Below are positions 34,916 to 43,942 of a stretch of DNA of 64,000 bases, in pieces. The DNA lies in the NCBI GenBank assembly GCA_016719755.1, contig JADJYM010000012.1:377001-441000 (forward strand), written 5' to 3'. The notes beneath the pieces were generated by a model. It worked only from the letters and a program-made list of their open reading frames with translations. It did no database searches and was not told the origin of the DNA. The translations under genes and the position numbers were made by a program. Within the stretch, counting starts at the first letter, position 1. Each line of letters begins with the position of its first letter. The stretch comes from Novosphingobium sp. (lineage in GTDB: Bacteria > Pseudomonadota > Alphaproteobacteria > Sphingomonadales > Sphingomonadaceae).

Positions 34916-35604
34916 TGGACGCGAGCCGGATGTTCCGCCTGACCCTTGCCGCCTGCGCGGCGCACGCGGCAATTCTTGTCCCGGCAGTGGCGCATGCTGC
35001 CGAGGAAGACGCAAACATCTGGCTCGCCCAGACCGCCACCGCCGATCTAGGCGGCGACATGGTCCTCTGGCTCGAGGCGCAGGAGCGTTTCACCAACGAC
35101 GCCTCGCGCCTCGGCCAGTTGCTGGTGCGACCGGCAGTCGGCTACAAGCTGGACAAGACCACCACGGTTTTCTTCGGCTATGCCTATGTCATGACGGATC
35201 CGGTCGGCCCGGTGCGGACCAACGAGCATCGCGTGTTCCAGCAGCTGTCCTTCCGCGTGGCAGGCAATGGCAAGGGCGTGACGGTGACCGGCCGGACCCG
35301 GCTGGAACAGCGCTTCCTGGAAGAGCAGCCCGGCACCGCCTGGCGCTTGCGCCAGCAACTGCGCGTCACCGCGCCGCTTTCCGGCAAAGTCCGCGCGGTG
35401 GCCTGGACCGAGCCGTTCATCGGCCTGAACCAGACCGGTTTCCAGCGCAGCGGGCTGGGCCTGTGGCGCAATTTCGCCGGGGTCGCCGTCCCGCTGGGCA
35501 AGCGGTTCACGCTCGAACCGGGCTACCTCAACCAGTATGTCGTGCGCGGCGGCCCTGACCGGATCGACCACGCCGCCAGCCTGACGATCGCGGCGAACTT
35601 TTGA
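34915..35604 (+). CDS. DUF2490 outer-membrane protein
   Basis: A 229-aa exported protein (signal peptide about residues 1-28, VAHAAEEDAN) with beta-strand alternation and a C-terminal phenylalanine (TIAANF), as in outer-membrane barrels. Motifs WLEAQERFTNDASRLGQLLVRP and RTNEHRVFQQL match DUF2490. Role unknown. It starts one base inside the OmpW stop (TGATG), so the two are translationally coupled. The SDR gene on the other strand converges on its end. Confidence 0.82.
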   Translation: MDASRMFRLTLAACAAHAAILVPAVAHAAEEDANIWLAQTATADLGGDMVLWLEAQERFTNDASRLGQLLVRPAVGYKLDKTTTVFFGYAYVMTDPVGPVRTNEHRVFQQLSFRVAGNGKGVTVTGRTRLEQRFLEEQPGTAWRLRQQLRVTAPLSGKVRAVAWTEPFIGLNQTGFQRSGLGLWRNFAGVAVPLGKRFTLEPGYLNQYVVRGGPDRIDHAASLTIAANF

Positions 35605-35625
35605 ACGCCGCGCGTTGCATCCTGG

Positions 35626-36462
35626 CTAGAACATTGCGCCATTGGGGCTGATGATCTGGCCGGCCAGGTAGTGGTTGTCGCCTGCCAGATAGACCACCAG
35701 TCCTGCATATTCCTCCATCGTGCCAAGGCGGCCTGCGGGAATGATCTGGAACAGCCGCCCGCGCGCCTCGTCATCCAGCCGGGCGAGGTAAGCGTCGAAC
35801 ATCGGCGTCGCCACGCCGCCCGGGGCAATCGCGTTGACGAAGATGTTCGCCCCCGCCACTTCAGCCGCGACCGAGCGGGTAAAGGCGATCACCGCGCCCT
35901 TGGTGGCCGAATAATGCGGACTATGCGCACTGAATGCGGAAAGCCCGGCGATCGAGGCTATGTTGACGATCCGGCCAAAGCCGCGCGGCTCCATCTGGCG
36001 CAGCGCGGCGCGGGTGCAATAGAAGGTGCCGTGGACGTTGACGTCCCAGTACTTCAGCCATTCCGCATCGCTCATCGCGCTGGTGAAGCCCAGGCTGCGG
36101 CGCGGGACCGGCGTGGTGAGATAGGCATAGTGCTGGTTGCGCCTGACCTCGTCCGCAGCGCCGCCGGGGACCAGCGCGGCGTTGTTGACCAGCACTTCGA
36201 CCGGGCCAAGCGTGCCTGCCACCCGCGCGAAGAAGGCATCGACCGCGCCGCTGTCGGTCACGTCGCAGCGCTCCGCGAAGACATCCGTCCCGCCGGCGCG
36301 CAAGGCTGCGGCGGTTTCATCCAGCGCCTCGTCCAGCACATCGCAGAGCGCAAGGCAGGCGCCGCCTTCGGCCAGAGCCGATGCGATCGCCCGCCCGAGT
36401 CCGCGCGCGCCCCCCGTGACGACGCAGACTCTCCCCTCCACCGGTGAACGGTGCTGGCTCAT
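35626..36462 (-). CDS. Short-chain dehydrogenase (BKACE operon)
   Basis: A 278-aa SDR with cofactor motif TGGARGLGRAIASAL near residue 16, NNAALVPGG near 92, the catalytic serine in IVNIASIAG and YSATKGAVIAF. It carries an unusual insert after NNAALVPGG (about residues 100-125: YLTTPVPRRSLGF). ATG 36462 overlaps the BKACE stop (ATGA). Probably a beta-hydroxy acid dehydrogenase supplying or using the keto acid handled by BKACE. It is the last gene of the three-gene unit. Confidence 0.87.
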   Translation of the reverse strand: MSQHRSPVEGRVCVVTGGARGLGRAIASALAEGGACLALCDVLDEALDETAAALRAGGTDVFAERCDVTDSGAVDAFFARVAGTLGPVEVLVNNAALVPGGAADEVRRNQHYAYLTTPVPRRSLGFTSAMSDAEWLKYWDVNVHGTFYCTRAALRQMEPRGFGRIVNIASIAGLSAFSAHSPHYSATKGAVIAFTRSVAAEVAGANIFVNAIAPGGVATPMFDAYLARLDDEARGRLFQIIPAGRLGTMEEYAGLVVYLAGDNHYLAGQIISPNGAMF

Positions 36463-37517
36463 GCGTATTCCCAGCGCGGCACCCCGCGCTGGCCGGGCAC
36501 GCGATTGGGAGAGTAGCCAAGCTTGCGCAGCGTTTCGTCGGTCGACTGGTAAAAAGTGCCGATCTGGTAGATTTCCCTGGCTTCCGTTCCGCTGGCAACG
36601 TCGCGGTGCAGTTCGTTGGCGATCCGCACCATCTGCTCGACCTGCTGAACCGACGTCATCCGCTCGCCCTTGCGGCTCCACAGGTTGTCCTCGATGCCGA
36701 CACGAACGTGCAGGCCAAGGGCAATCGCCATGGTGTTGAACGGCAGGACATTGCGCATGATCGATTCGATCGTCAGCACCGCGCCATCGGGCACGCGGCG
36801 GGCAAACTCGATCAGGTCGGCCGGGTGGGTGCCCGCCGCGCCGCCGCCGATGGCGACATAGTTCAGCACCAACGGCCCCTGATAGTTGCCCTTGCGGATC
36901 AGCCGCTCGACCGTTTCCAGCTGGCTGAGATCACCCAGCATGAAGTGCGGCTGGATGCCGTTGGCGACCAGTCGGCGCAGGTGCTCCTCGACGAACACCG
37001 GGCCGCTTTCAAACGACATGTTGCGGTAGGCTTCGTACATCGCCGGGTTGGTCAGGCAGGTGCCGGCGATATCATCGGCATTCATCATCTCTGTGATGTT
37101 CATGGTGTTGGAATTGATCGCGATGGTCACCTGATCGGGCCGCGGCTTGAGTTCGGCCAGCATGTGGCGGGTATCATCGGACAGCCACTTGGCCTGGGCA
37201 CCTTCGCCTTCGGGAGCAAAACTGATCGACCCGCCGACCTGGATCAGCATGTCGGGGCAGGCGGTGCGGACCCGGTCGATCATCTCGTTGAACATCGACA
37301 GGCGCTTCGATCCGCTGCCGTCGGCCTCGCGGCAATGGAGGTGGAGCACGGTCGCCCCGGCGTTATAGCAATCCACCGCCTTCTGGACCTGATCGGCCAT
37401 GGTCACGGGAATGTCCTCCGGAAAATCGCCCGGCAGCCACTGGGGGCCATAGGGGGCGACCTGGATCACCAGCTTTTCCTGGTTTTCGGGCAGCAGGCTG
37501 TCATCGAGAAAGTGCAT
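36459..37517 (-). CDS. BKACE (beta-keto acid cleavage enzyme), paralogue 1
   Basis: A 352-aa member of the 3-keto-5-aminohexanoate cleavage (Kce/BKACE) family. These zinc enzymes cleave a beta-keto acid with acetyl-CoA to acetoacetate and an acyl-CoA. The zinc motif HLHCRE near residue 59 is present, as are family stretches LLPENQEKLVIQVAPYG, VQKAVDCYNAGATVL and KGNYQGPLVLNYVAIGGG. Neighbours (SDR and CMD-family protein) suggest a keto-acid pathway of unknown substrate. It is about two thirds identical in style to the BKACE at 62650-63702. Confidence 0.93.
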   Translation of the reverse strand: MHFLDDSLLPENQEKLVIQVAPYGPQWLPGDFPEDIPVTMADQVQKAVDCYNAGATVLHLHCREADGSGSKRLSMFNEMIDRVRTACPDMLIQVGGSISFAPEGEGAQAKWLSDDTRHMLAELKPRPDQVTIAINSNTMNITEMMNADDIAGTCLTNPAMYEAYRNMSFESGPVFVEEHLRRLVANGIQPHFMLGDLSQLETVERLIRKGNYQGPLVLNYVAIGGGAAGTHPADLIEFARRVPDGAVLTIESIMRNVLPFNTMAIALGLHVRVGIEDNLWSRKGERMTSVQQVEQMVRIANELHRDVASGTEAREIYQIGTFYQSTDETLRKLGYSPNRVPGQRGVPRWEYA

Positions 37518-37519
37518 GT

Positions 37520-37903
37520 TCAGTCCTCCTTGAGTGCAGGCACGGGCATCCCGCGCGCTTTCATTTCATCGACCAGATGCGGGGTGCCGAGCGCGACCGA
37601 ATGGATCCCCAGCACCGCCACCAGTTGCAGCACGGCCATGATTTCCTCGGGCGTGGCGCCCAGATCGAGCGCCTTGGCGATGTGGCGCTTGACCCCCGGC
37701 GAATAGAGATGAGTGCACGATGCATCGACCGCGATGGCGATGAATTCATAGGTCTTGGGATCGATGATTCCCTTGCGCGCCGCATGGGTGCCCATGTCGA
37801 GGAACTTCTCCATCCATTCGGCGTCGAACGCGGCGGCCTGGTCCCAGGCCTCGTTCCATCCCCCGCTGGCACGGGCGGCATCGCTGATCGGTGTAGCGGC
37901 CAT
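37520..37903 (-). CDS. Carboxymuconolactone decarboxylase-family protein
   Basis: A 127-aa AhpD/CMD-like protein with the family helix-turn GIHSVALGTPHLVDEM and the region DASCTHLYSPGVKRHIAKALDLGATPEEI, which carries one cysteine where AhpD has a CxxC pair. It may be a decarboxylase or a redox protein. ATG 37903 with GGGAGA upstream. Stop lies 2 bp before the BKACE start, so all three genes form one operon. The AraC regulator is divergent. Confidence 0.85.
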   Translation of the reverse strand: MAATPISDAARASGGWNEAWDQAAAFDAEWMEKFLDMGTHAARKGIIDPKTYEFIAIAVDASCTHLYSPGVKRHIAKALDLGATPEEIMAVLQLVAVLGIHSVALGTPHLVDEMKARGMPVPALKED

Positions 37904-37927
37904 CGTTCTCCCTTTCCGTTGTTGCAC

Positions 37928-37988
37928 CCGGCCTAGGCGATACGTGGCTTGCCTGATTTACAAATTGCGCCATATTCTTTTGAATATG
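37928..37988. promoter_or_regulatory. Control region between CMD operon and AraC gene
   Basis: Contains the 11-mer CCGGCCTAGGC (37928-37938, also at 33422-33432) and a perfect dyad, CATATTC (37971-37977) and GAATATG (37982-37988), with a TTTT spacer. The right arm includes the AraC start codon ATG (37986-37988), so a hairpin or bound protein there would block its translation or transcription. TTGCCT near 37950 could be a -35 element. Confidence 0.5.
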
Positions 37989-39035
37989 AGCCAGACCGGC
38001 CTTCTCACCATCCGCGCGGCGGCGCTGACCGGGTTCGCCGCGCTGTGCCGCAGCTACGGCGCCGATGCGGCCCGGGCCTTGCGCCGCGCCGGACTGCCGG
38101 TCGATGCGGAGAGCCAGCCCGACCGGCGACTGCCTGTAACCGCGGTCAACCTGGCGATGGAGATTGCCGCGGCGGAGTGCGGGTGCGACGATTTCGGGCT
38201 GCGCCTGTCGGAATTGCGCGGCTTTGCCAACCTTGGGCCGATCGGCCTGCTGGCTCGCGACGAGCCCACGATCGGCGCCGCGCTGGCCGCTATCGAAGCC
38301 TATCTTCCGCTCCACAACGATGCGCTTGTCGTCAGCCGCGAGCGCTTCGACGAGGTCACCGTGGTGCGGTGCGTAGTGCTGGCGCCCGGCGCCAAGGTGC
38401 AGGCCCGCGACGTCGCGGTCGCCATGCTCCACCGGATCGTGCGCGAAATTGCCGGAAGCGGCTGGTCCGCCGAGGAGGTCTGCCTGACCAGGTCTGCGCC
38501 TGCCGACCGGAGCAAGTTCCGCCAGGTGCTTGGCAGCCGCTTGCGCTTCGCTGCGGAGTTCGACGGGGTGGCAATCGGCAACGAGTGGCTGGAGCGTCCC
38601 AATCCGCTCGCCGACGCGGGCTTCCGCCCCTATGCCTCGCAGCTGCTGCGGCTGACCGACCCCGGCGGCGGGCAGACGATGTCATCCCGCGTCCGCCGCG
38701 TGCTGGCGCTGCTGCTGCCAAGCGGGCGCTGCACTTCCGCGCAGGTTGCCGCCCGGCTTGGCATGTCGCGGCGGACTCTGGTCCGGGGGCTGGAGGCAGA
38801 AGGGACCCGTTTCCTTGCCCTGCTCGATGCAGAGCGCAGCGAAGTGGCGTGCCGCCAGCTTGCGGCCAATGCCCGGTCGGTGGCGGAAATCTCGGACCTG
38901 CTGGGGTTTGCCAGCCCTGCCGCCTTCAGCACCTGGTTCCGCCGCTGTCACGGCACCAGCCCGCGCGATTGGGCAAGAACCTGCGCAGACCCGGCCCCTG
39001 ACTTTGCCCGGGAGCAGCCGTCCCCGCAGCTCTAG
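37986..39035 (+). CDS. AraC-family transcriptional regulator
   Basis: A 349-aa regulator with an N-terminal arabinose-binding-like domain of the OruR/ArgR class (ALCRSYGADAARALRRAGLP, later RELSELRGFANLGPIG) and a C-terminal AraC helix-turn-helix pair (CTSAQVAARLGMSRRTLVRG and SVAEISDLLGFASPAAFSTW). Divergent from the CMD/BKACE/SDR operon and very likely its activator; the dyad over its start suggests self-control. The inducer may be the pathway keto acid or its precursor. Its last 4 bp overlap the convergent PEP carboxylase gene. Confidence 0.88.
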   Translation: MSQTGLLTIRAAALTGFAALCRSYGADAARALRRAGLPVDAESQPDRRLPVTAVNLAMEIAAAECGCDDFGLRLSELRGFANLGPIGLLARDEPTIGAALAAIEAYLPLHNDALVVSRERFDEVTVVRCVVLAPGAKVQARDVAVAMLHRIVREIAGSGWSAEEVCLTRSAPADRSKFRQVLGSRLRFAAEFDGVAIGNEWLERPNPLADAGFRPYASQLLRLTDPGGGQTMSSRVRRVLALLLPSGRCTSAQVAARLGMSRRTLVRGLEAEGTRFLALLDAERSEVACRQLAANARSVAEISDLLGFASPAAFSTWFRRCHGTSPRDWARTCADPAPDFAREQPSPQL

Positions 39036-41821
39036 CCGTGGGCGCCGAATTCGTTGGCGATGGCCGTGGCGATCCGCAGCGCCAGGGCATTGGCCCGTTC
39101 GATCGGATCGATATAGTCCCGCTGGATCGCGGCATAGCCCGTTGCGCCCTCGTCCGGGTAGTCGGTCGGCTCGGCAATCGCGAAGTCGGAAATCGACGGG
39201 AAGCTGACCGGGAAGGCCCGGCGCAGCTGCGCCACCGCCTCGTCGATGCGCAGGGTAAAGACCATCTCCCACACGTCCTCGCGCGCGATGTCGTTGGCGC
39301 GGCTGAACGGCGGGATCATTACCACCCGCAGGAACATGTGCTGGAACAGCGCGAGCCGCAGCGCCTGCAGCGCGCCGATCCGGCGCCGCGTCCGCTCGCG
39401 GTCCGGCGCGGGGGCGGCATCGGGGATCAGCGCCAGCAGCCGGTGGAGCTTGAGCGCATCGACCCGCAGCCGCGAGGCGAGACGGCGAAACACGCCTGCA
39501 CGGTCGTCGCTCGCCAGATACTCGGCCAGCGCCAGGCAAGCGTCGGCCACGCCCTGTTCGTTGCCGCGATAGGGCCGGCTGGCCCAGTAGGCGGAATTGA
39601 ACAGTTCGCCATAGGCGGCCACGGTCTTGATGCTGGCCAGCGCGTTGGCGCTGCGCACCAGCCGCACCAGCTGGCGCCCGCGCTCGCTCTCGCGCAGCAG
39701 GGCGGCGATCTCTTCCCCATTGCCGTCCGCCGCCGTGCCGAACCCGGCGATCACGTTGACCGGATAGCCCAGCTGCTGAAGCACGGCATTGTGCGGGATC
39801 GCGCGGATCTGACGCAGGCTCATCCCCCGGTCGGATGCGACGTCGGACTGGCGGCGCGATTTGCGGCTGCCGGTATCGTTCAGCATGCCCAGCCCGAAGG
39901 CGGTGACCGCGCGCGGATAAGTTGCGCTGGCCAGATGCCCGGCCTGGACCCGGCGGATCGCCCGGTAGAAATCAAGCGACAGGTCGGTGCGGCGATAGAA
40001 CGGATCGGTCGGCGCGGCCGGATCGGTCTGCGCCGGGGAAAGCTCGGCAAAGCGGGTCAGAGTGGCGCTGGCCAGTTCGTCCGACGCGAAGAACAGATAA
40101 CCATCCCCGCCCTGAAAGCTGACTTCGGGCTCCAGCCGGATCCCGGCGCGCGCAAAGCGCCGCCGCGCCCATGGCGACAGCGGCCATGACAGGCGGTCAG
40201 CCATCGATTCCGGGTGTGCGCCGCGCCCCATCGATTCGCCGTGGGTGTTAAAAATCAGCGCGGCCACATCGGTCAGGCCGTTCGCCGCCATCGCCTGGGC
40301 GAGCCGCCCCTGGAGCCGCTCGATCGCGAGGGCTGCCGGGATCTGGCCCACGAAGCGGCCCGCGTCGGAAAACCCGGTCTGGATCGCCAGCCGCCCCCGC
40401 CCCCGCACATAGGCCTGATAGGCAGGCTCGGCGAGCAGCGCGTCAAGGAACCGCCCGCCATGCTCCAGCGCGCTTTCGGTTTCGAACAGCGGCGAGACAT
40501 CAACCTTGCCGTCAACGCCGAACAGCCGTGCGAAATAGAGCGCGGCCAGCACGGTGGTCGGCTGTTCGCATTCCGCCACCAGCATCCGGATCGGCGCGTC
40601 GGCATCCACATGGGTGAGGATCTGCACCATGGCGAGGAACTGGCGGACCGCCGTGCTGTTCTCGATCGCCAGCGCGGCCAGATTGGAACGCAGCGGGCGG
40701 GCTTCGGCCAGCAGTTCGCGCATCCGCACCAGCGCCGCCTGGCTGGCAAGGTCAAGCTTGCCCTCCGGATCGATCCGGCGGCGGATCGCGTTCTGGAGCT
40801 GCGAGGAATTGACCCGGAAATGGACCCAGCCCATGCCAAGGCCATCGGCGCGCATGGCGGCCGCGGCCACCAGCAGCGTGCGCGCGGTCTCGTCCTCCGC
40901 CCCGGCAGCCAGGGCTTCAAGCTCGGCGATCACCGGGCCAAGGCTGGTGAGCTTGTCCGGGCTGGCGGCGGTGAAGCGCGCGGCCAGCGCCGATAGCGCG
41001 GCGGGGGCGGTGAGGTCCTGTTCCAGCGCCCGGGCCATTTCGCGGGCATGATCCGCCGCCCGGGTCAGGCGCGCGGCGATCTCGGGCGCTGCCTTTTCCA
41101 GCATCGCCGCATAGCCCGCCAGGCGCTGCGCCTTTTCGGCAAGGCGGTAGCGCAGCGAGGTATTCCAGCCGATGTCGGTGCGCCCGTCCATGTCATACCC
41201 GACCCAGGTGGCGAAACGGAACGGCACGGGGCGCAAATTGCGCCATTGCCCGGGCCAGCGCGCGCGGGCGACATCGAACAGCCCGGCGTTGAACCGGTCG
41301 CGCGCGGCCTGAGCACGGGCCACGGCCGCCATCGCCTCGCCATGTTCGTAATCCAGCGTGATGGAATCGCGCGCCGCCGGGGCCGTGCACACTGCCTCCG
41401 CGCCGATCGCACCGCTTGAAGCGGCCGCGGCCACGGCGGCAGACTGGGCGCGGCTGAGCAGAAACGTGGGGTGCGCGGTGAATACGATATGGGCCTGCGG
41501 CTGTTGCCAGAGTGCGGCGAAGTCGTTGAAATCGGCCTCATCGGCACCGCAGCCACCCTCGGCCAGGGCGCGCAGGCGCGCCGCATTGGCGGCGGGATCG
41601 ACAGGTTCGACCAGCCGGTGCAGCCGGGCCGCGCGCGCCTGAAGGCTGGAACACTCCAGCTCGGCGACCGCCGCCTCGAGCACATCAAGCCCGAGTTCGC
41701 CGCTCTCCAGCTGACGCGAAAGTTCCAGCGCAAGCTGGAAGACCGGGTTGAACAGGGGAGTTTCCGCCGTCCGCTCGTGGAGATCGGCGAGGCGAGCTTC
41801 GAGTTTCGGAACCAGAGTCAT
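39032..41821 (-). CDS. ppc: Phosphoenolpyruvate carboxylase, divergent
   Basis: A 929-aa protein of usual PEPC length with the core of the family: VFTAHPTFLLSRAQ (catalytic histidine region, here TAHPTF instead of TAHPTE), THGESMGRGAHPESMADR (the HGRGG-type loop), LRQIRAIPHNAVLQQLG and a C-terminal LRIDEAVAQLRRAFPV. It would fix bicarbonate onto PEP to give oxaloacetate. Several classic motifs differ (no clear GYSDSxKD, HGES in place of HGRG), so it may be a subfamily with altered regulation or function. Start ATG 41821 has AGGAGC 7 nt upstream. Its stop overlaps the AraC gene end. Confidence 0.82.
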   Translation of the reverse strand: MTLVPKLEARLADLHERTAETPLFNPVFQLALELSRQLESGELGLDVLEAAVAELECSSLQARAARLHRLVEPVDPAANAARLRALAEGGCGADEADFNDFAALWQQPQAHIVFTAHPTFLLSRAQSAAVAAAASSGAIGAEAVCTAPAARDSITLDYEHGEAMAAVARAQAARDRFNAGLFDVARARWPGQWRNLRPVPFRFATWVGYDMDGRTDIGWNTSLRYRLAEKAQRLAGYAAMLEKAAPEIAARLTRAADHAREMARALEQDLTAPAALSALAARFTAASPDKLTSLGPVIAELEALAAGAEDETARTLLVAAAAMRADGLGMGWVHFRVNSSQLQNAIRRRIDPEGKLDLASQAALVRMRELLAEARPLRSNLAALAIENSTAVRQFLAMVQILTHVDADAPIRMLVAECEQPTTVLAALYFARLFGVDGKVDVSPLFETESALEHGGRFLDALLAEPAYQAYVRGRGRLAIQTGFSDAGRFVGQIPAALAIERLQGRLAQAMAANGLTDVAALIFNTHGESMGRGAHPESMADRLSWPLSPWARRRFARAGIRLEPEVSFQGGDGYLFFASDELASATLTRFAELSPAQTDPAAPTDPFYRRTDLSLDFYRAIRRVQAGHLASATYPRAVTAFGLGMLNDTGSRKSRRQSDVASDRGMSLRQIRAIPHNAVLQQLGYPVNVIAGFGTAADGNGEEIAALLRESERGRQLVRLVRSANALASIKTVAAYGELFNSAYWASRPYRGNEQGVADACLALAEYLASDDRAGVFRRLASRLRVDALKLHRLLALIPDAAPAPDRERTRRRIGALQALRLALFQHMFLRVVMIPPFSRANDIAREDVWEMVFTLRIDEAVAQLRRAFPVSFPSISDFAIAEPTDYPDEGATGYAAIQRDYIDPIERANALALRIATAIANEFGAHG

Positions 41822-41978
41822 TGCTTGCTCCTGCGCGCCAGCACCGACGCAAGGCGCGTCAGCCGACTGGCCGCTGACCGAGGAGCTAACGCCTGGGTAT
41901 CATCAAGACAACCGCCCGGACGCAGGCGGCTTGGGGGCGACGCGCCAGCATGGTGCGCCGCCCGGTCCCATGCCGGGT

Positions 41979-42254
41979 TCAGCCGTTGAGACGGTCCTTG
42001 ATCGCCTTGGCAGCCGAGAAGCCGAGCTTCTTGCTCGCCGCGATCGTGATGGTTGCGCCGGTCGAGGGATTGCGGCCTTCGCGGGCGGCGCTTTCCTTGA
42101 CCTTGAACTTGCCAAAGCCGTTGACCGAAACTTCGTCGCCCTTGGCGGCGGCGCCGGCAATCACGTCAAAGACGGTTTCGACCGCCTTCTTGGCATCGGC
42201 CTTGGTCATGCTGTTCGCCGCGGCAACGGCGTCGATGAGTTCGCTGGTGTTCAT
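41979..42254 (-). CDS. hup: HU-family DNA-binding protein
   Basis: A 91-aa histone-like protein with the full HU pattern: N-terminal helical dimer part (MNTSELIDAVAAANSMTKAD), the beta arms GFGKFKVKESAAREGRNP and the arm tip RNPSTGATITIAASKKLGF. It organises the nucleoid and assists recombination and transcription. The start is preceded by AAGGACAAGCCC-type sequence. It sits between ppc and pobA; both flanks are 150-270-bp non-coding stretches. Confidence 0.93.
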   Translation of the reverse strand: MNTSELIDAVAAANSMTKADAKKAVETVFDVIAGAAAKGDEVSVNGFGKFKVKESAAREGRNPSTGATITIAASKKLGFSAAKAIKDRLNG

Positions 42255-42521
42255 TGGAGGGCTTGTCCTTCCGGGGTTAAAGAAGTGCGTGGGTTAGCGC
42301 GCCGCATGGGTCGCCGCATCCTGCCGCGCATGGTTATCCACCATTGCGACACGGCTTGAAGTGCTGAATTCCGGGGGCGATCCGGGTGCGGGGCGCCGCC
42401 GCGCATCGCAAAACTTTATCGGGCACCCCTTCATTCGATAAGGGCCGCGGGCCGTGATTGGGGCATCAGGCGCCATCCTTGCCAATCGAACCACGATGGC
42501 GCGCTGAACCACGGACGGACC

Positions 42522-43691
42522 ATGAAGACCCAGGTAGCAATTATCGGTGCGGGCCCGGCAGGGCTGCTGCTTGGCCATCTGCTGAAGGCGGAAGGCATCG
42601 ACTGCGTGGTGGTAGAGCGCCAGACCCCGGACTATGTCCTCTCGCGGATCCGGGCCGGGGTGCTGGAACAGATCACCGTCTCGCTGCTGGAGCGGCTTGG
42701 CCTGGACGGGCGGCTGAAGGCCGAAGGGCTGGTGGAGCATGGCTTCAACCTGGCCGATGGCGAGCGGTTGATCCGGATCGATTGCATGGGGCTGACGGGC
42801 AAGTCGGTGGTGGTCTACGGCCAGACCGAGATCACCCGCGACCTGATGGACGCCGCGCCGTCGCGCGGGCTTGAAGTGATCTATGGCGCCGAAGATGTCG
42901 CGCTGCACGGGGTCGAAAGCGATGCCCCCGCCATCACTTTCCGCAAGAACGGCGCGGAGCGGCGGATCGAGGCGCGCTTCATCGCCGGATGCGACGGGTT
43001 CCACGGCCCCAGCCGCAAGGCGATCCCGGCCAGCGCCGCGCGCGAGTACGAGCGGGTCTATCCGTTCGGCTGGCTGGGCATCCTGGCCGATGTTCCGCCC
43101 TGCCACGAGGAACTGATCTACGCCAACCACGAACGCGGCTTCGCGCTTGCCTCGATGCGCAGCCACACCCGCAGCCGCTATTACATCGACGTGCCGCTGA
43201 CCGAGCGGGTGGAGGACTGGAGCGACGAACGCCTGTGGGATGAACTGGCGGTTCGCCTCGGCCCCGATGCCGCCGCCAACATCACGCGCGGCCCCGCGCT
43301 GGAAAAGAGCATCGCCCCGCTGCGCTCCTACGTGTTCGAACCGATGCGCCACGGCAGCCTGCTGCTGTGCGGAGATGCCGCGCACATCGTGCCGCCGACC
43401 GGGGCCAAGGGGCTGAACCTGGCCGCCAGCGACGTGCACTATGCCGCAGAGGCGCTGCGCGGCTACTTCACGCGCGCCGACAACGATGGAATCGCGGACT
43501 ATTCCGCCAAGGCGCTGGCGCGCGTGTGGAAGTGCGAGCGGTTCAGCTGGTCGCTGACCAAGCTGATGCACCGCTTCCCCGACGACGGCCCGTTCGAACG
43601 GGCGATGCAGGTGGCCGAGCTGGACTATATCGCCAGCAGCGTGGCAGCGCAGACCAGCATCGCCGAAAACTACGTCGGCCTGCCGGTCTGA
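42522..43691 (+). CDS. pobA: 4-hydroxybenzoate 3-monooxygenase
   Basis: A 389-aa flavoprotein hydroxylase that converts 4-hydroxybenzoate to protocatechuate with NADPH. FAD motifs are complete: GAGPAGLLLGHLLK near residue 9, the DG motif GCDGFHGPSRK near 158 and LCGDAAHIVPPTGAKGLNLA near 285. The N-terminal segment with SRIRAGVLEQ is typical for PobA and absent in many other monooxygenases. No PobR regulator or pca genes lie adjacent, so the protocatechuate pathway must be encoded elsewhere. The upstream 267-bp interval holds promoters for it and for hup. Confidence 0.94.
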   Translation: MKTQVAIIGAGPAGLLLGHLLKAEGIDCVVVERQTPDYVLSRIRAGVLEQITVSLLERLGLDGRLKAEGLVEHGFNLADGERLIRIDCMGLTGKSVVVYGQTEITRDLMDAAPSRGLEVIYGAEDVALHGVESDAPAITFRKNGAERRIEARFIAGCDGFHGPSRKAIPASAAREYERVYPFGWLGILADVPPCHEELIYANHERGFALASMRSHTRSRYYIDVPLTERVEDWSDERLWDELAVRLGPDAAANITRGPALEKSIAPLRSYVFEPMRHGSLLLCGDAAHIVPPTGAKGLNLAASDVHYAAEALRGYFTRADNDGIADYSAKALARVWKCERFSWSLTKLMHRFPDDGPFERAMQVAELDYIASSVAAQTSIAENYVGLPV

Positions 43692-43725
43692 GCCTGCCGC
43701 TCTGACAGGGCGAAACGCGGCGCGT

Positions 43726-43929
43726 TCAGCGGAACGAACTGCCCGGGCGCACACCCAGCCGCTTGAACACCGCTGCCGCCGGGCAGAAGCCGGTAAAGCT
43801 GGCCTGGAACATATTCAGGCCGGCAAACGCGGTCAGCCACAACCAGGCGGGGTGGACCCAGTGCGCCAGAGCCAGGCTGGCCATCACCACGACTCCGGCA
43901 AAGCGGAAGACTGCTGAATCGAGCGTCAT
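43726..43929 (-). CDS. DUF2892 (YgaP-type) membrane protein
   Basis: A 67-aa membrane protein with two hydrophobic segments and the signature LNMFQASFTGFCPAAAVFKRLG of the YgaP C-terminal/DUF2892 family, often linked to rhodanese and sulfur metabolism. The ATG at 43929 follows AAGGAG 10 nt upstream. It begins 13 bp after the sqr stop, so it is cotranscribed. Its conserved cysteine may hold sulfane sulfur or a metal. Upstream in-frame codons are the sqr shadow and are not used. Confidence 0.85.
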   Translation of the reverse strand: MTLDSAVFRFAGVVVMASLALAHWVHPAWLWLTAFAGLNMFQASFTGFCPAAAVFKRLGVRPGSSFR

Positions 43930-43942
43930 TTTCAGGAACTCC

